A stretch of 6,783 nucleotides of DNA, from positions 1-6,783 of the forward strand of contig WQSU01000138.1 in NCBI GenBank assembly GCA_009787675.1. The letters are read 5' to 3'. This DNA comes from Lentimicrobiaceae bacterium. GTDB lineage: Bacteria; Bacteroidota; Bacteroidia; Bacteroidales; WCHB1-69. The notes under the pieces were generated by a model, which was not told the DNA's origin, made no database searches, and was given only the letters and a program-made list of their open reading frames with translations. This document shows, piece after piece, positions 1-5,703 of this stretch (position 1 is its first letter; every line of letters starts with the position of its first letter). The position numbers were made by a program, and so were the translations under genes.

Positions 1-246
1 GATGTGTTGGAGGCTCCAAAACCCTTCATTCTCCAAACCGCCCTTGACGATTTTTACGCTGAATATCAACTCAATGTCTATGCCGCCGACGCAGACAAAA
101 TGGCGCAAATCTACTCCGATTTGCACCAAAACGTACAGGATGTATTTCACGACGCCGGCATCGAGATTATGTCGCCCCACTACCGCGCATATCGTGATGG
201 GAGTCAGACGACGATTCCGGAAAGAAAAAATTGCTCAACATACTGA
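1..246 (+). CDS. MscS-family mechanosensitive ion channel, C-terminal part (5' end outside the window)
   Basis: The reading frame is open from base 1 to TGA at 244-246 and gives the last 81 residues of a larger protein. The stretch KPFILQTALDDFYAEYQLNVY, then an Asp/Lys-rich segment, then AGIEIMSPHYRAYRDGSQTTIPE, is characteristic of the cytoplasmic C-terminal alpha/beta domain of small-conductance mechanosensitive channels. These inner-membrane channels open on hypo-osmotic shock and release solutes; the pore helices would lie upstream of the window. Family members normally continue a little further after TTIPE. Here the frame instead gives RKNCSTY and stops, and these codons lie in a degenerate copy of the palindrome found upstream of the next gene. 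The native tail was therefore probably replaced by inserted DNA. The lost part is short, so the channel may still work. Family assignment is by recognition, not by search. Confidence 0.85.
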   Translation, partial: DVLEAPKPFILQTALDDFYAEYQLNVYAADADKMAQIYSDLHQNVQDVFHDAGIEIMSPHYRAYRDGSQTTIPERKNCSTY

Positions 247-253
247 TAAATAA
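230..253. repeat. Degenerate upstream copy of the ATPase-promoter palindrome
   Basis: Bases 230-253 match bases 263-286 at 20 of 24 positions, including ATTGCTCAA at the start, ATA and TGA in the middle and ATAA at the end. The two copies are spaced exactly 33 bp apart, about three helical turns. This copy overlaps the last codons and the stop of the MscS-like gene. It has lost much of the dyad symmetry of the downstream copy. It may be a second, weaker binding site or a decayed duplicate. Confidence 0.6.
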
Positions 254-258
254 ATTTC

Positions 259-288
259 AATTATTGCTCAATATATTGAACAATAATT
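259..288. promoter_or_regulatory. 30-bp near-perfect palindrome, probable operator of the ATPase gene
   Basis: The outer arms AATTATTG and CAATAATT flank the symmetric core TCAATATATTGA. All 15 base pairs of the dyad match except one (C267 against A280). The dyad lies between a TTG (264-266) and a Bacteroidetes -7 box (290-297), where a bound dimeric regulator would block or control transcription of the ATPase gene. The ATPase contains no obvious DNA-binding domain of its own, so the binding protein is unknown. As RNA it would be an AT-rich hairpin with no real loop, which favours a DNA-level site over a terminator. Confidence 0.65.
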
Positions 289-297
289 TTATTTTTG
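264..297 (+). promoter_or_regulatory. Candidate Bacteroidetes-type promoter for the ATPase gene
   Basis: TATTTTTG at 290-297 is a full match to the TAnnTTTG -7 consensus of the Bacteroidetes primary sigma factor. A TTG at 264-266 lies 23 bases upstream and could serve as the -33 element, at the long end of the accepted spacing. Transcription would begin near 304, giving a leader of about 42 bases before the ATG at 346. The -33 match is weak because such trinucleotides are common in AT-rich DNA. The strong part of the evidence is the -7 box adjoining the palindrome. Confidence 0.5.
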
Positions 298-345
298 CAG
301 GCTCCTTTGAGAGGAAATTGAAATAATCTCTATTTAAGATACAAA

Positions 346-1596
346 ATGGATAAGGAAATTATCAAACGATTGATCGTTGAAAAACAGACTGAAATAACTT
401 CTGTAAAACTGATGAAACGTCCTGTTGAATTGGAATCTAAGGCAAATTATGTGTTTGTTGGTTTGCGTCGCGCCGGCAAATCATATCTGATGTATCAACA
501 CATTCAAGATTTGATAGAAACTAAACAGATTTCAAAAGAGGAAATACTATTCATCAATTTTGAAGATGAAAGGTTGGCTTCCATCAAAGCAGAAGAGTTG
601 GGAATGTTTTTAGATGCCTACAAAGAAATGTTCGATTGTAAGCCTTTGGTTTTTCTTGATGAGATTCAAAATATTAAAGGCTGGGAAAAATTTGCCCGTC
701 GTTTAGCCGATGTAAAATATCGTGTCTTTATTACAGGAAGCAATGCACAAATGCTGAGTAAAGAAATTTATACTACACTCGGCGGCAGATTTATAGCCCG
801 TGAAGTTTTTCCTTTCTCTTTTTCTGAATTTTTAAACTATCATGGAGTTCTTTTAGAAAAAAATTGGGAATATAACGATACGCGTATCCAGGTGCTAAAA
901 CTGTTTCGTGATTATTTCTATTTTGGTGGTTTTGCCGAATCTTTTGAAATAAATGATAAACGTAGTTGGCTTAATTCACTATATCAAAAAATTCTTTTGG
1001 GTGATATTATTTCCCGAAATGAAATTAGAAATGAAAACGCCATTAGAGTGCTTGTTAAAAAGTTGGCAGAAAGCGTGATGCAACCTTCATCTTTATCACG
1101 ATTAAAAAATATTGTGGATTCTGCAGGAACCACCATTGCCCGTAATACACTTACCGATTATCTCAAATTTTTGTCAGATGCCAATTTGGTGTTTGGTATT
1201 TCAAATTTCTCAGATAAATTGAGTGACAAAGAGACATTTAAAAAGCGATATTTTTTAGATAATGGCTTATTAAACAATCTTTTGTTCGATCCTGAAACCA
1301 AATTATTGGAAAATTTAATTGCCATTGATTTGAAAAAAAAGTATGGTGAAGACCTGTTTTTTTATAATAAAAATGTAGAAGTTGACTTTTTCATTCCGAA
1401 AGAACGGCGGGCAATACAAGTATCGTATAGCATGCAAAATGATGTTACTCGCCAGCGAGAAATCACCGCTTTGGTAAAACTTGCCGAATATTACAAATTA
1501 GACAGGCTTGATATTGTTACTTTCAACGAAGAAGAAACACTTCAGGAAAACAACTTGACCATTCGGATAATACCCGCATGGAAATGGTTGCTCTAA
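346..1596 (+). CDS. ATP-binding protein with AAA_14 and DUF4143 domains
   Basis: This 416-residue protein belongs to the large bacterial and archaeal family of P-loop ATPases with an AAA_14 domain followed by DUF4143. Visible motifs are Walker A GLRRAGKSYL (39-48), Walker B LVFLDE (101-106), a sensor-1-like ITGSN (129-133) and GGRF with a likely arginine finger at Arg148. The DUF4143 part includes YFYFGGFAESFE (about 198-209), a winged-helix-like middle, and a nuclease-like C-terminal core EVDFFIPKERRAIQVSYS (345-362). The end IPAWKWLL is typical of Bacteroidetes members, and the length is normal for the family. In the nuclease-like core the usual E-x-K is Q-V-S, so cleavage activity is unlikely. 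The biochemical role of this family is not established; genomes often carry many copies. The ATG at 346 has no Shine-Dalgarno site, which is usual in this phylum. By eye the gene is more AT-rich than the regulator gene downstream, consistent with acquisition. Confidence 0.9.
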   Translation: MDKEIIKRLIVEKQTEITSVKLMKRPVELESKANYVFVGLRRAGKSYLMYQHIQDLIETKQISKEEILFINFEDERLASIKAEELGMFLDAYKEMFDCKPLVFLDEIQNIKGWEKFARRLADVKYRVFITGSNAQMLSKEIYTTLGGRFIAREVFPFSFSEFLNYHGVLLEKNWEYNDTRIQVLKLFRDYFYFGGFAESFEINDKRSWLNSLYQKILLGDIISRNEIRNENAIRVLVKKLAESVMQPSSLSRLKNIVDSAGTTIARNTLTDYLKFLSDANLVFGISNFSDKLSDKETFKKRYFLDNGLLNNLLFDPETKLLENLIAIDLKKKYGEDLFFYNKNVEVDFFIPKERRAIQVSYSMQNDVTRQREITALVKLAEYYKLDRLDIVTFNEEETLQENNLTIRIIPAWKWLL

Positions 1597-1606
1597 ACAA
1601 ATCACA

Positions 1607-1655
1607 AACCACTAACCATTAACCATTAACCATTAACCATTAATCACTAACCACT
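1607..1655. repeat. Seven tandem copies of a 7-bp repeat (consensus AACCATT)
   Basis: Exactly 49 bases read as seven 7-bp units: AACCACT, four copies of AACCATT, AATCACT, AACCACT. The four central units are identical and the edge units carry substitutions, the usual picture of a slippage-prone tract. A run of seven C (1656-1662) follows directly and abuts the ATG of the response regulator. The tract occupies nearly all of the 66-bp gap between the ATPase stop and the regulator start, so copy-number change would alter the 5' leader or promoter spacing. No CRISPR-like spacers are present. Confidence 0.9.
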
Positions 1656-1662
1656 CCCCCCC

Positions 1663-3018
1663 ATGCCCCACCCCGGAACCCTCCTCATTGTTGACGACAA
1701 CAAGGCAATTCGCACTACTTTAGAACTGCTGTTGCCTGCCCATTTCGAGCGTGTGCTCTCCATTGCTGCACCGAACCGCATTCCTGAAATGTTGCGCAAT
1801 AACCCCGATTTAGATGTTATCTTGTTGGATATGAACTTCCACGCGGGGATCAATACCGGCAATGAAGGGCTTTATTGGTTGCGCGAAATTAAAAAACTGC
1901 GTCCCCATTTGTCTGTGGTACTGTTCACTGCGTATTCCAATATTGAATTGGCAGTGGCTGCCATTAAAGAGGGCGCGACCGATTTTATTGAAAAACCTTG
2001 GAATAATGAAAAATTAGTGGTTACCCTGCAAAACGCAGTTACCTTAACACGCAACAATCAAAAAATAAAAAATTTAAAAGAACTAAAACAAGAATATCCC
2101 AGCATGTTTTGGGGAGAGAGTGAGCCGATGCTTCAATTAAAACGCATTGTGGAAAAAGCGGCGCCTACAGATGCTAACATCCTGATTATTGGAGAAAACG
2201 GAACCGGAAAAGAGTTGCTGGCGTATGAAATTCACAAACGCTCTGCAAGAAAAGAGGAATGGTTAGTGCCTGTGGATATGGGTTCTATCACAGAAACGTT
2301 GTTTGAAAGCGAACTTTTCGGACACGCCAAAGGCGCTTTTACGGATGCTAAGACCGAGCGCGCCGGAAAGTTTGAGATTGCCGGCGGCGGAACGCTCTTT
2401 TTAGACGAAATTGGCAACCTTCCCTTACACTTGCAAGCCAAATTGCTCACCACACTGCAATCTCGAAAAATTGTGAGGGTGGGAGAAAATATGCCCCGCG
2501 ACATTGACATCCGCCTCATCACCGCTACCAACCGCGATTTGGAAAAAATGGTGGATGCCGGCGCATTTCGCGATGACCTGTTCTACAGAATCAACACCAT
2601 TATGCTGCGCCTGCCGCCGCTAAGAGAACGGGGCGAAGATTTGACCGCCTTTGCAGAAATCTTTTTGGAAAAGTATGCTATTAAATATGGAAAAAAGTGT
2701 CAATCATTTAGCACACAAGCTATAAAAAAACTGTACGCCCACCCTTGGCACGGAAATATCCGCGAACTGCAACACACCATTGAAAAAGCTGTAATTATGT
2801 GCGAGGCACAGCAAATTTCTGCCGACGACCTGCTCATTGCCAAAATTGGAACAGCAAAAAATGCAACGGCTACAAAATCCCTAACTTTAGATGAAATGGA
2901 ACACGAACTGATTCGAAAAACAATGATTTCCAGTGAAGGAAATATATCTGAAGTAGCTGAAAAACTTGGCATTACACGTCAAACTTTATACAATAAACTA
3001 AAAAAATACAATCTGTAA
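1663..3018 (+). CDS. NtrC-family sigma-54-dependent response regulator
   Basis: This 451-residue protein has three domains in the usual order. The receiver domain (about 5-125) has acidic pair D11/D12, phospho-acceptor D56, T89 and K111 in the EKPW motif. The AAA+ domain that contacts the sigma-54 polymerase (about 150-375) has Walker A GENGTGKE (177-184), Walker B TLFLDEIGN (244-252), ATNRD (288-292), the arginine-finger segment FRDDLFYRIN (302-311) and PPLRER (318-323). A Fis-type helix-turn-helix ends the protein (about 425-451, with ITRQTLYNKLKKYNL). The sigma-54 contact loop reads GAFTDA (224-229) rather than GAFTGA, a variant I associate with Bacteroidetes regulators. Phosphorylation by the adjacent kinase should switch on ATP-driven opening of sigma-54 promoters. 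The ATG at 1663 comes straight after C7 with no ribosome-binding site; the product begins MPHPGTLLIVDD, a normal receiver start. Targets cannot be told from this window. Confidence 0.96.
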   Translation: MPHPGTLLIVDDNKAIRTTLELLLPAHFERVLSIAAPNRIPEMLRNNPDLDVILLDMNFHAGINTGNEGLYWLREIKKLRPHLSVVLFTAYSNIELAVAAIKEGATDFIEKPWNNEKLVVTLQNAVTLTRNNQKIKNLKELKQEYPSMFWGESEPMLQLKRIVEKAAPTDANILIIGENGTGKELLAYEIHKRSARKEEWLVPVDMGSITETLFESELFGHAKGAFTDAKTERAGKFEIAGGGTLFLDEIGNLPLHLQAKLLTTLQSRKIVRVGENMPRDIDIRLITATNRDLEKMVDAGAFRDDLFYRINTIMLRLPPLRERGEDLTAFAEIFLEKYAIKYGKKCQSFSTQAIKKLYAHPWHGNIRELQHTIEKAVIMCEAQQISADDLLIAKIGTAKNATATKSLTLDEMEHELIRKTMISSEGNISEVAEKLGITRQTLYNKLKKYNL

Positions 3019-4302
3019 ATGTTCAGTAAAAGTTTTATTAAAATCTCTATCTTCATATTCACACTGATTGGCAGCATCGTATTATGCACGGTTTCCATGA
3101 GTAATGGCTGGAATATAATCGCCTTTATTGCCATTTTGATTGCTTTGATTTCTGTTATCTTTATTTTCAACGTGTATAGAAAATCTACATTAAAAGTTGC
3201 ATTTATGTTTGATTCCATTGAAAATGATGACTTTACGTTTCGTTTTACGGGACCTTCCGCGCGACTTCAAAGCGATGAACTGTTAAACCATTCTTTAAAC
3301 CGTATTAAAGATCTGGTTATTGAGGCGCGGCAGGAGGTTAGAGAACGCGAAAAATATTTTGAACATATTTTAAATCAAGTAACTACAGGAATTATTGTGG
3401 TAAATGAACAAGGAATTGTGTTTAATCGGAATCAACACGCGTTGCGATTGTTGGGTTTGTCGCAACTTACTCATATTCGTCAACTTTCACAAATTTCAGA
3501 AGGGTTGGATAGACCATTTATGGCATTAAATGAAGATGAAAACCGTAAAGTGAGTTTTTTTGGTGAAGCTTCAGAAGTTACGTTAAACATTGCCGCTACC
3601 TTTGTTGATTTACAAAACAAAAGATTAAAAATCATTGCATTAACCGATATTGCCACCGATATTGAAGAAGCGCAGGAAGAGAGTTGGCAACGCATGTCTA
3701 ATGTTTTAACGCATGAAATTATGAATTCGTTGGCACCCATTACATCGCTAAGCGAATCATTATTAAAAACTTCCGATCAGGAGATGATACGGCAAGGGTT
3801 GGAAATTATCAACAGTACGGCAGGCGGGTTAAAGAAATTTGTGGAGAACTATCGCTCTCTCTCCCGCATCCCTGCACCACAAGTGCAAGATATTGAATTA
3901 GATAAGTTTGTAAAAAAAGAAACAGAACTATTGTCTGCCGAGATTCATGTAAAAATAGAAACTACAACCTGTGTGGTTTCGGCAGACAAGGGGCAAATTT
4001 CGCAAGTGCTGCTCAACCTGCTCAAAAATGCCATGGAAGCGATTAGCGAGAGCGGAGACCCAAACGCCAAAATATGGGTAGAGGTCGGACGCAATCTCAA
4101 AGGTAGCTTATATATAGATGTTTGCAACACCGGTATCCCCATTTCCGACGAAATTCGCGACAACGTATTTGTCCCCTTCTTCACTACCAAGGAAGATGGC
4201 AACGGTATAGGACTCAGCATTTCACGCCAAATCATGCGTCTGCATGAGGGCACACTAACCTTAGTAACGAAGCCGTTTACGAGGTTCCGGATGCAGTTTT
4301 AG
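3019..4302 (+). CDS. Two-component sensor histidine kinase (two TM helices, PAS, HisKA, HATPase)
   Basis: The ATG follows the regulator's TAA with no intervening base, so the two genes share a transcript and this 427-residue kinase is the likely partner. Two membrane helices (about 7-25 and 32-52) are joined by a loop of only about six residues, so there is no periplasmic sensor domain. A linker or HAMP-like helix (about 55-110) leads to a PAS domain (about 113-205). The phospho-acceptor is His232 in THEIMNSLAPI. The ATPase domain shows the N box LLKNAMEAI (Asn337), a G1 region DVCNTGIPIS (367-376) with Asn in place of the usual Asp, PFFTTK (386-391) and GNGIGL (394-399). The overall design resembles NtrY-like kinases that pair with NtrC-type regulators in Bacteroidetes. 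The signal is probably cytoplasmic or membrane-derived. The C-terminus (LHEGTLTLVTKPFTRFRMQF) is slightly compact but complete. Confidence 0.95.
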   Translation: MFSKSFIKISIFIFTLIGSIVLCTVSMSNGWNIIAFIAILIALISVIFIFNVYRKSTLKVAFMFDSIENDDFTFRFTGPSARLQSDELLNHSLNRIKDLVIEARQEVREREKYFEHILNQVTTGIIVVNEQGIVFNRNQHALRLLGLSQLTHIRQLSQISEGLDRPFMALNEDENRKVSFFGEASEVTLNIAATFVDLQNKRLKIIALTDIATDIEEAQEESWQRMSNVLTHEIMNSLAPITSLSESLLKTSDQEMIRQGLEIINSTAGGLKKFVENYRSLSRIPAPQVQDIELDKFVKKETELLSAEIHVKIETTTCVVSADKGQISQVLLNLLKNAMEAISESGDPNAKIWVEVGRNLKGSLYIDVCNTGIPISDEIRDNVFVPFFTTKEDGNGIGLSISRQIMRLHEGTLTLVTKPFTRFRMQF

Positions 4303-4390
4303 GGGAAGAGTTTTTTAATATTTTTGCGCGTAGTTGAGACTTTAGGTGCAAGCGCGGCGGACAGAGCCTCAAATGGATAGAAAATTTTAC

Positions 4391-4422
4391 TTTTAGAAAT
4401 TTCAAAAAAATGTCTAATTTTG
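4391..4422 (+). promoter_or_regulatory. Candidate Bacteroidetes-type promoter for the DUF3791-DUF3990 operon
   Basis: TAATTTTG at 4415-4422 fits the TAnnTTTG -7 consensus exactly, and a T-rich TTTTAG (4391-4396) sits about 18 bases upstream as an imperfect -33 element. Initiation near 4429 would give a leader of about 15 bases before the ATG at 4444. It lies in the 141-bp gap after the kinase gene, where a new transcription unit would be expected to start. No clear intrinsic terminator was found between the kinase stop and this promoter. Confidence 0.5.
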
Positions 4423-4443
4423 CACTTTGATAAAAAAACGCAA

Positions 4444-4680
4444 ATGATTGCACAAACAATAGATAAAGAAACAAGCAACAAAGTCAATTTTATGACTTTT
4501 ATTATTACGAAATTTGCTCGTGCTTATAAAATGAATAGCCAGCAAGCCTACTTATATCTGAAAAAATATGGCGGAATGGCTTTTCTTAATGAACATTGGT
4601 GGGCATTACACACAGATAATCCATTTTGGGCTATCAGTGATTTATACGAAATTTGTCATCAAAATGGAGGTCGAAAATGA
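4444..4680 (+). CDS. DUF3791 domain-containing small protein (putative antitoxin partner)
   Basis: This 78-residue protein matches the DUF3791 pattern: a helical N-terminal half (FMTFIITKFARAYKMNSQQAYLYLKKYGG, residues 16-44), then an ALHTDNPFWAISDLYEICHQNGG end (54-76) corresponding to the usual LHT...D-Y-L...G signature. The family has no established function, but its genes typically sit directly upstream of DUF3990 genes, as here, where the stop overlaps the next start in ATGA (4677-4680). I chose the ATG at 4444. An in-frame TTG at 4420 is also possible but overlaps the -7 promoter box, so it would lie upstream of the predicted transcript. By analogy with type II toxin-antitoxin operons, the small first gene would be the neutralising partner of the DUF3990 protein; that role is inference. 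No signal peptide or membrane helix is visible. Confidence 0.85.
   Translation: MIAQTIDKETSNKVNFMTFIITKFARAYKMNSQQAYLYLKKYGGMAFLNEHWWALHTDNPFWAISDLYEICHQNGGRK
4666..4670 (+). promoter_or_regulatory. Strong Shine-Dalgarno site for the DUF3990 gene
   Basis: GGAGG lies six bases upstream of the ATG at 4677, inside the end of the DUF3791 gene. No other gene in this window has a comparable site. It fixes the DUF3990 start at 4677 rather than the in-frame ATG at 4653, and with the 4-bp overlap it suggests coupled and efficient translation. Confidence 0.75.
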
Positions 4681-5381
4681 AAGTGTATCACGGTAGTTAT
4701 ACGGAAATAGACATTATTGACCTTTCGTTTTGCGATGTGGGTAAAGATTTTGGACAAGGATTTTATGTAACAAAATTGCGTGAACAAGCAGAGTCTTGGG
4801 CAAAAAAGAAAGGAAAACACAACGGAACCTCTGGTTTTGTAACCGAGTATGATTTTGATGAATTTTTTCTCAGAAATAGCAAGAGAATAAAGGTTCTTCG
4901 ATTTGAAGATTACAGCGAAGAATGGCTTGAATTTGTTGTGCTTAACAGAAAAAACAAGTCGGAACAACAAGCACACGATTATGATATTGTAGAAGGACCT
5001 GTTGCCGACGATAAAGTTGCTACAGAAATAGATAAATATATTGATGGGGCTATTTCCAAAGAGCAATTTTTAAGCGACTTAACATACAACCCCTCTCATC
5101 AAATCTGTTGTTGCACTATGCAATCTTTGCAGGCGTTATCGCAGCCAAAAGGAAAAATAGACATTGCAATTTATGATATTGGCGATAAAGTAGTGCAATC
5201 TCTGATGACAGATTACGGCATAAACGAAATGGAAGCTACTGACATATATTATACTTCAAACACATACACCCAACTTGCCGATGAAAACACAGAATTTTAT
5301 CTAAAATCTTGGCAAGAAATATACGAACTATTAAAACAAGAAATAGATGTCAACATTTGCAGGAAAGAAGTAATAAATTAG
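4677..5381 (+). CDS. DUF3990 protein (ADP-ribosyltransferase-like, putative toxin) with C-terminal extension
   Basis: This 234-residue protein has a DUF3990 domain at about residues 2-160. Its landmarks are VYHGSY (3-8), DLSFC (15-19), GKDFGQGFYVT (22-32), YSEEWLEFVV (79-88), YDIVEGPVADD (102-112), YIDGAISKEQF (121-131) and HQICCCTMQSLQAL (141-154). The order Y-H-G-S, then G-x-G-F-Y-x-T, then a late Gln motif resembles the three active-site motifs of ADP-ribosyltransferases. His5, Tyr30 and Gln142 would be the candidate NAD-binding or catalytic residues. That fold assignment rests on motif recognition. The usual DUF3990 protein is about 160 residues; here about 60 more follow (165-224, DIGDKVVQSLMTDYGINEMEATD...YLKSWQEIYELLKQEI), resembling small stand-alone proteins often encoded nearby. 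The gene overlaps DUF3791 by 4 bp, and a GGAGG site supports this start. A role as the toxin of the pair is inferred; target and substrate are unknown. Confidence 0.85.
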   Translation: MKVYHGSYTEIDIIDLSFCDVGKDFGQGFYVTKLREQAESWAKKKGKHNGTSGFVTEYDFDEFFLRNSKRIKVLRFEDYSEEWLEFVVLNRKNKSEQQAHDYDIVEGPVADDKVATEIDKYIDGAISKEQFLSDLTYNPSHQICCCTMQSLQALSQPKGKIDIAIYDIGDKVVQSLMTDYGINEMEATDIYYTSNTYTQLADENTEFYLKSWQEIYELLKQEIDVNICRKEVIN

Positions 5382-5386
5382 ATAGT

Positions 5387-5605
5387 ATGATCAGACCTGT
5401 ATTTATTTTTATTTGCGCCTTTCTTTTATTACTTGACGACACTTGTTATTTTATTGGTTTTGACACACTCGAAGAAGCGCAAGACGTTCAAAATTTACTA
5501 AATCTACCTGAAACGCAAAAGTTTATTGAGTCGTTTATGTTCGTAGATGACAAGCAAGCAATTACAAAGGACTTGTTAATGCGGATTGGTTTAGATAATA
5601 TTTAA
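5387..5605 (+). CDS. Orphan C-terminal fragment of an N6-adenine DNA methyltransferase-like protein
   Basis: The ATG lies five bases after the DUF3990 stop and encodes 72 residues. The segment DDTCYFIGFDTLEEAQDVQNLL...TQKFIESFMFVDDKQAITKDLLMRIGLDNI (about 17-72) resembles the extreme C-terminus of large N-6 DNA methylase or restriction-modification proteins, where a CYF-I-F...L.S..F.D.KR...KD.LMRI pattern recurs. None of the catalytic methyltransferase motifs is present, nor is there room for them: the frame upstream is DUF3990 read out of phase. I therefore read this as a remnant left when the upstream part of a larger gene was lost. The hydrophobic start (FIFICAFLLLL) could be mistaken for a membrane helix. 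It may be translated by readthrough from the DUF3990 operon. Family recognition is from memory and is only moderately certain. Confidence 0.5.
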   Translation: MIRPVFIFICAFLLLLDDTCYFIGFDTLEEAQDVQNLLNLPETQKFIESFMFVDDKQAITKDLLMRIGLDNI

Positions 5606-5618
5606 TTATCTTCGCGCC

Positions 5619-5651
5619 AACTTTTTAAAGTTTTTCTGAAAAGTTTTTTTT
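5619..5651 (+). terminator. Possible intrinsic terminator after the methyltransferase remnant
   Basis: AACTTTT (5619-5625) can pair with AAAAGTT (5639-5645) around a 13-base loop, and a run of eight T (5644-5651) follows. The position, just after the stop at 5605, suits the end of the DUF3791-DUF3990 transcript. The stem is almost all A-T and overlaps its own T-run, so folding would be weak; a nested AACTTT/AAAGTT dyad (5619-5632) competes with it. Confidence 0.35.
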
Positions 5652-5703
5652 GACTCCCGCTTTTTGGAAAAATCAAAATGTCAAAAAAGAATTTTTAGGA
5701 GTC
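5652..5703. repeat. Spaced inverted repeat GACTCC / GGAGTC in the intergenic gap
   Basis: GACTCC at 5652-5657 and GGAGTC at 5698-5703 are perfect inverted repeats separated by 40 AT-rich bases. Inside are a small TTTTT-GG-AAAAA dyad (5661-5672) and homopolymeric A runs. The arms are the only GC-containing blocks in this stretch. It could be a leader hairpin, a protein-binding site or a remnant of a small insertion; the arms are short enough that chance cannot be excluded. Confidence 0.35.

Noticed and set aside
1607..1655. Short tandem units as a possible CRISPR array
   Set aside because: The units are contiguous 7-mers with no spacers, and no cas genes are present.
2746..2761. TGGCAC resembling the -24 element of a sigma-54 promoter
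   Set aside because: It lies inside the regulator coding sequence, and the bases at the -12 position (TATCC) do not match the required TTGC-type element.
4277..4487. Minus-strand frames of 62-65 codons across the kinase-DUF3791 gap
   Set aside because: No recognisable domain; they cross the promoter candidate and overlap both neighbouring genes. The short GC-rich patch near 4345-4370 is odd but too small to interpret.
4653..4676. Upstream ATG at 4653 as the DUF3990 start
   Set aside because: The GGAGG at 4666-4670 and the 4-bp stop-start overlap fit the ATG at 4677, and the family motif VYHGS begins just after it.
4659..5066. 135-codon minus-strand frame opposite the DUF3990 gene
   Set aside because: It is antisense to a gene with clear family motifs and its product is low-complexity and Phe/Ile-rich, as expected from reverse-complemented AT-rich code.
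5309..5386. Longer version of the methyltransferase-remnant frame starting at 5309
   Set aside because: The extra 26 codons are the DUF3990 gene read out of phase, and the similarity to methylase tails begins only after 5387.
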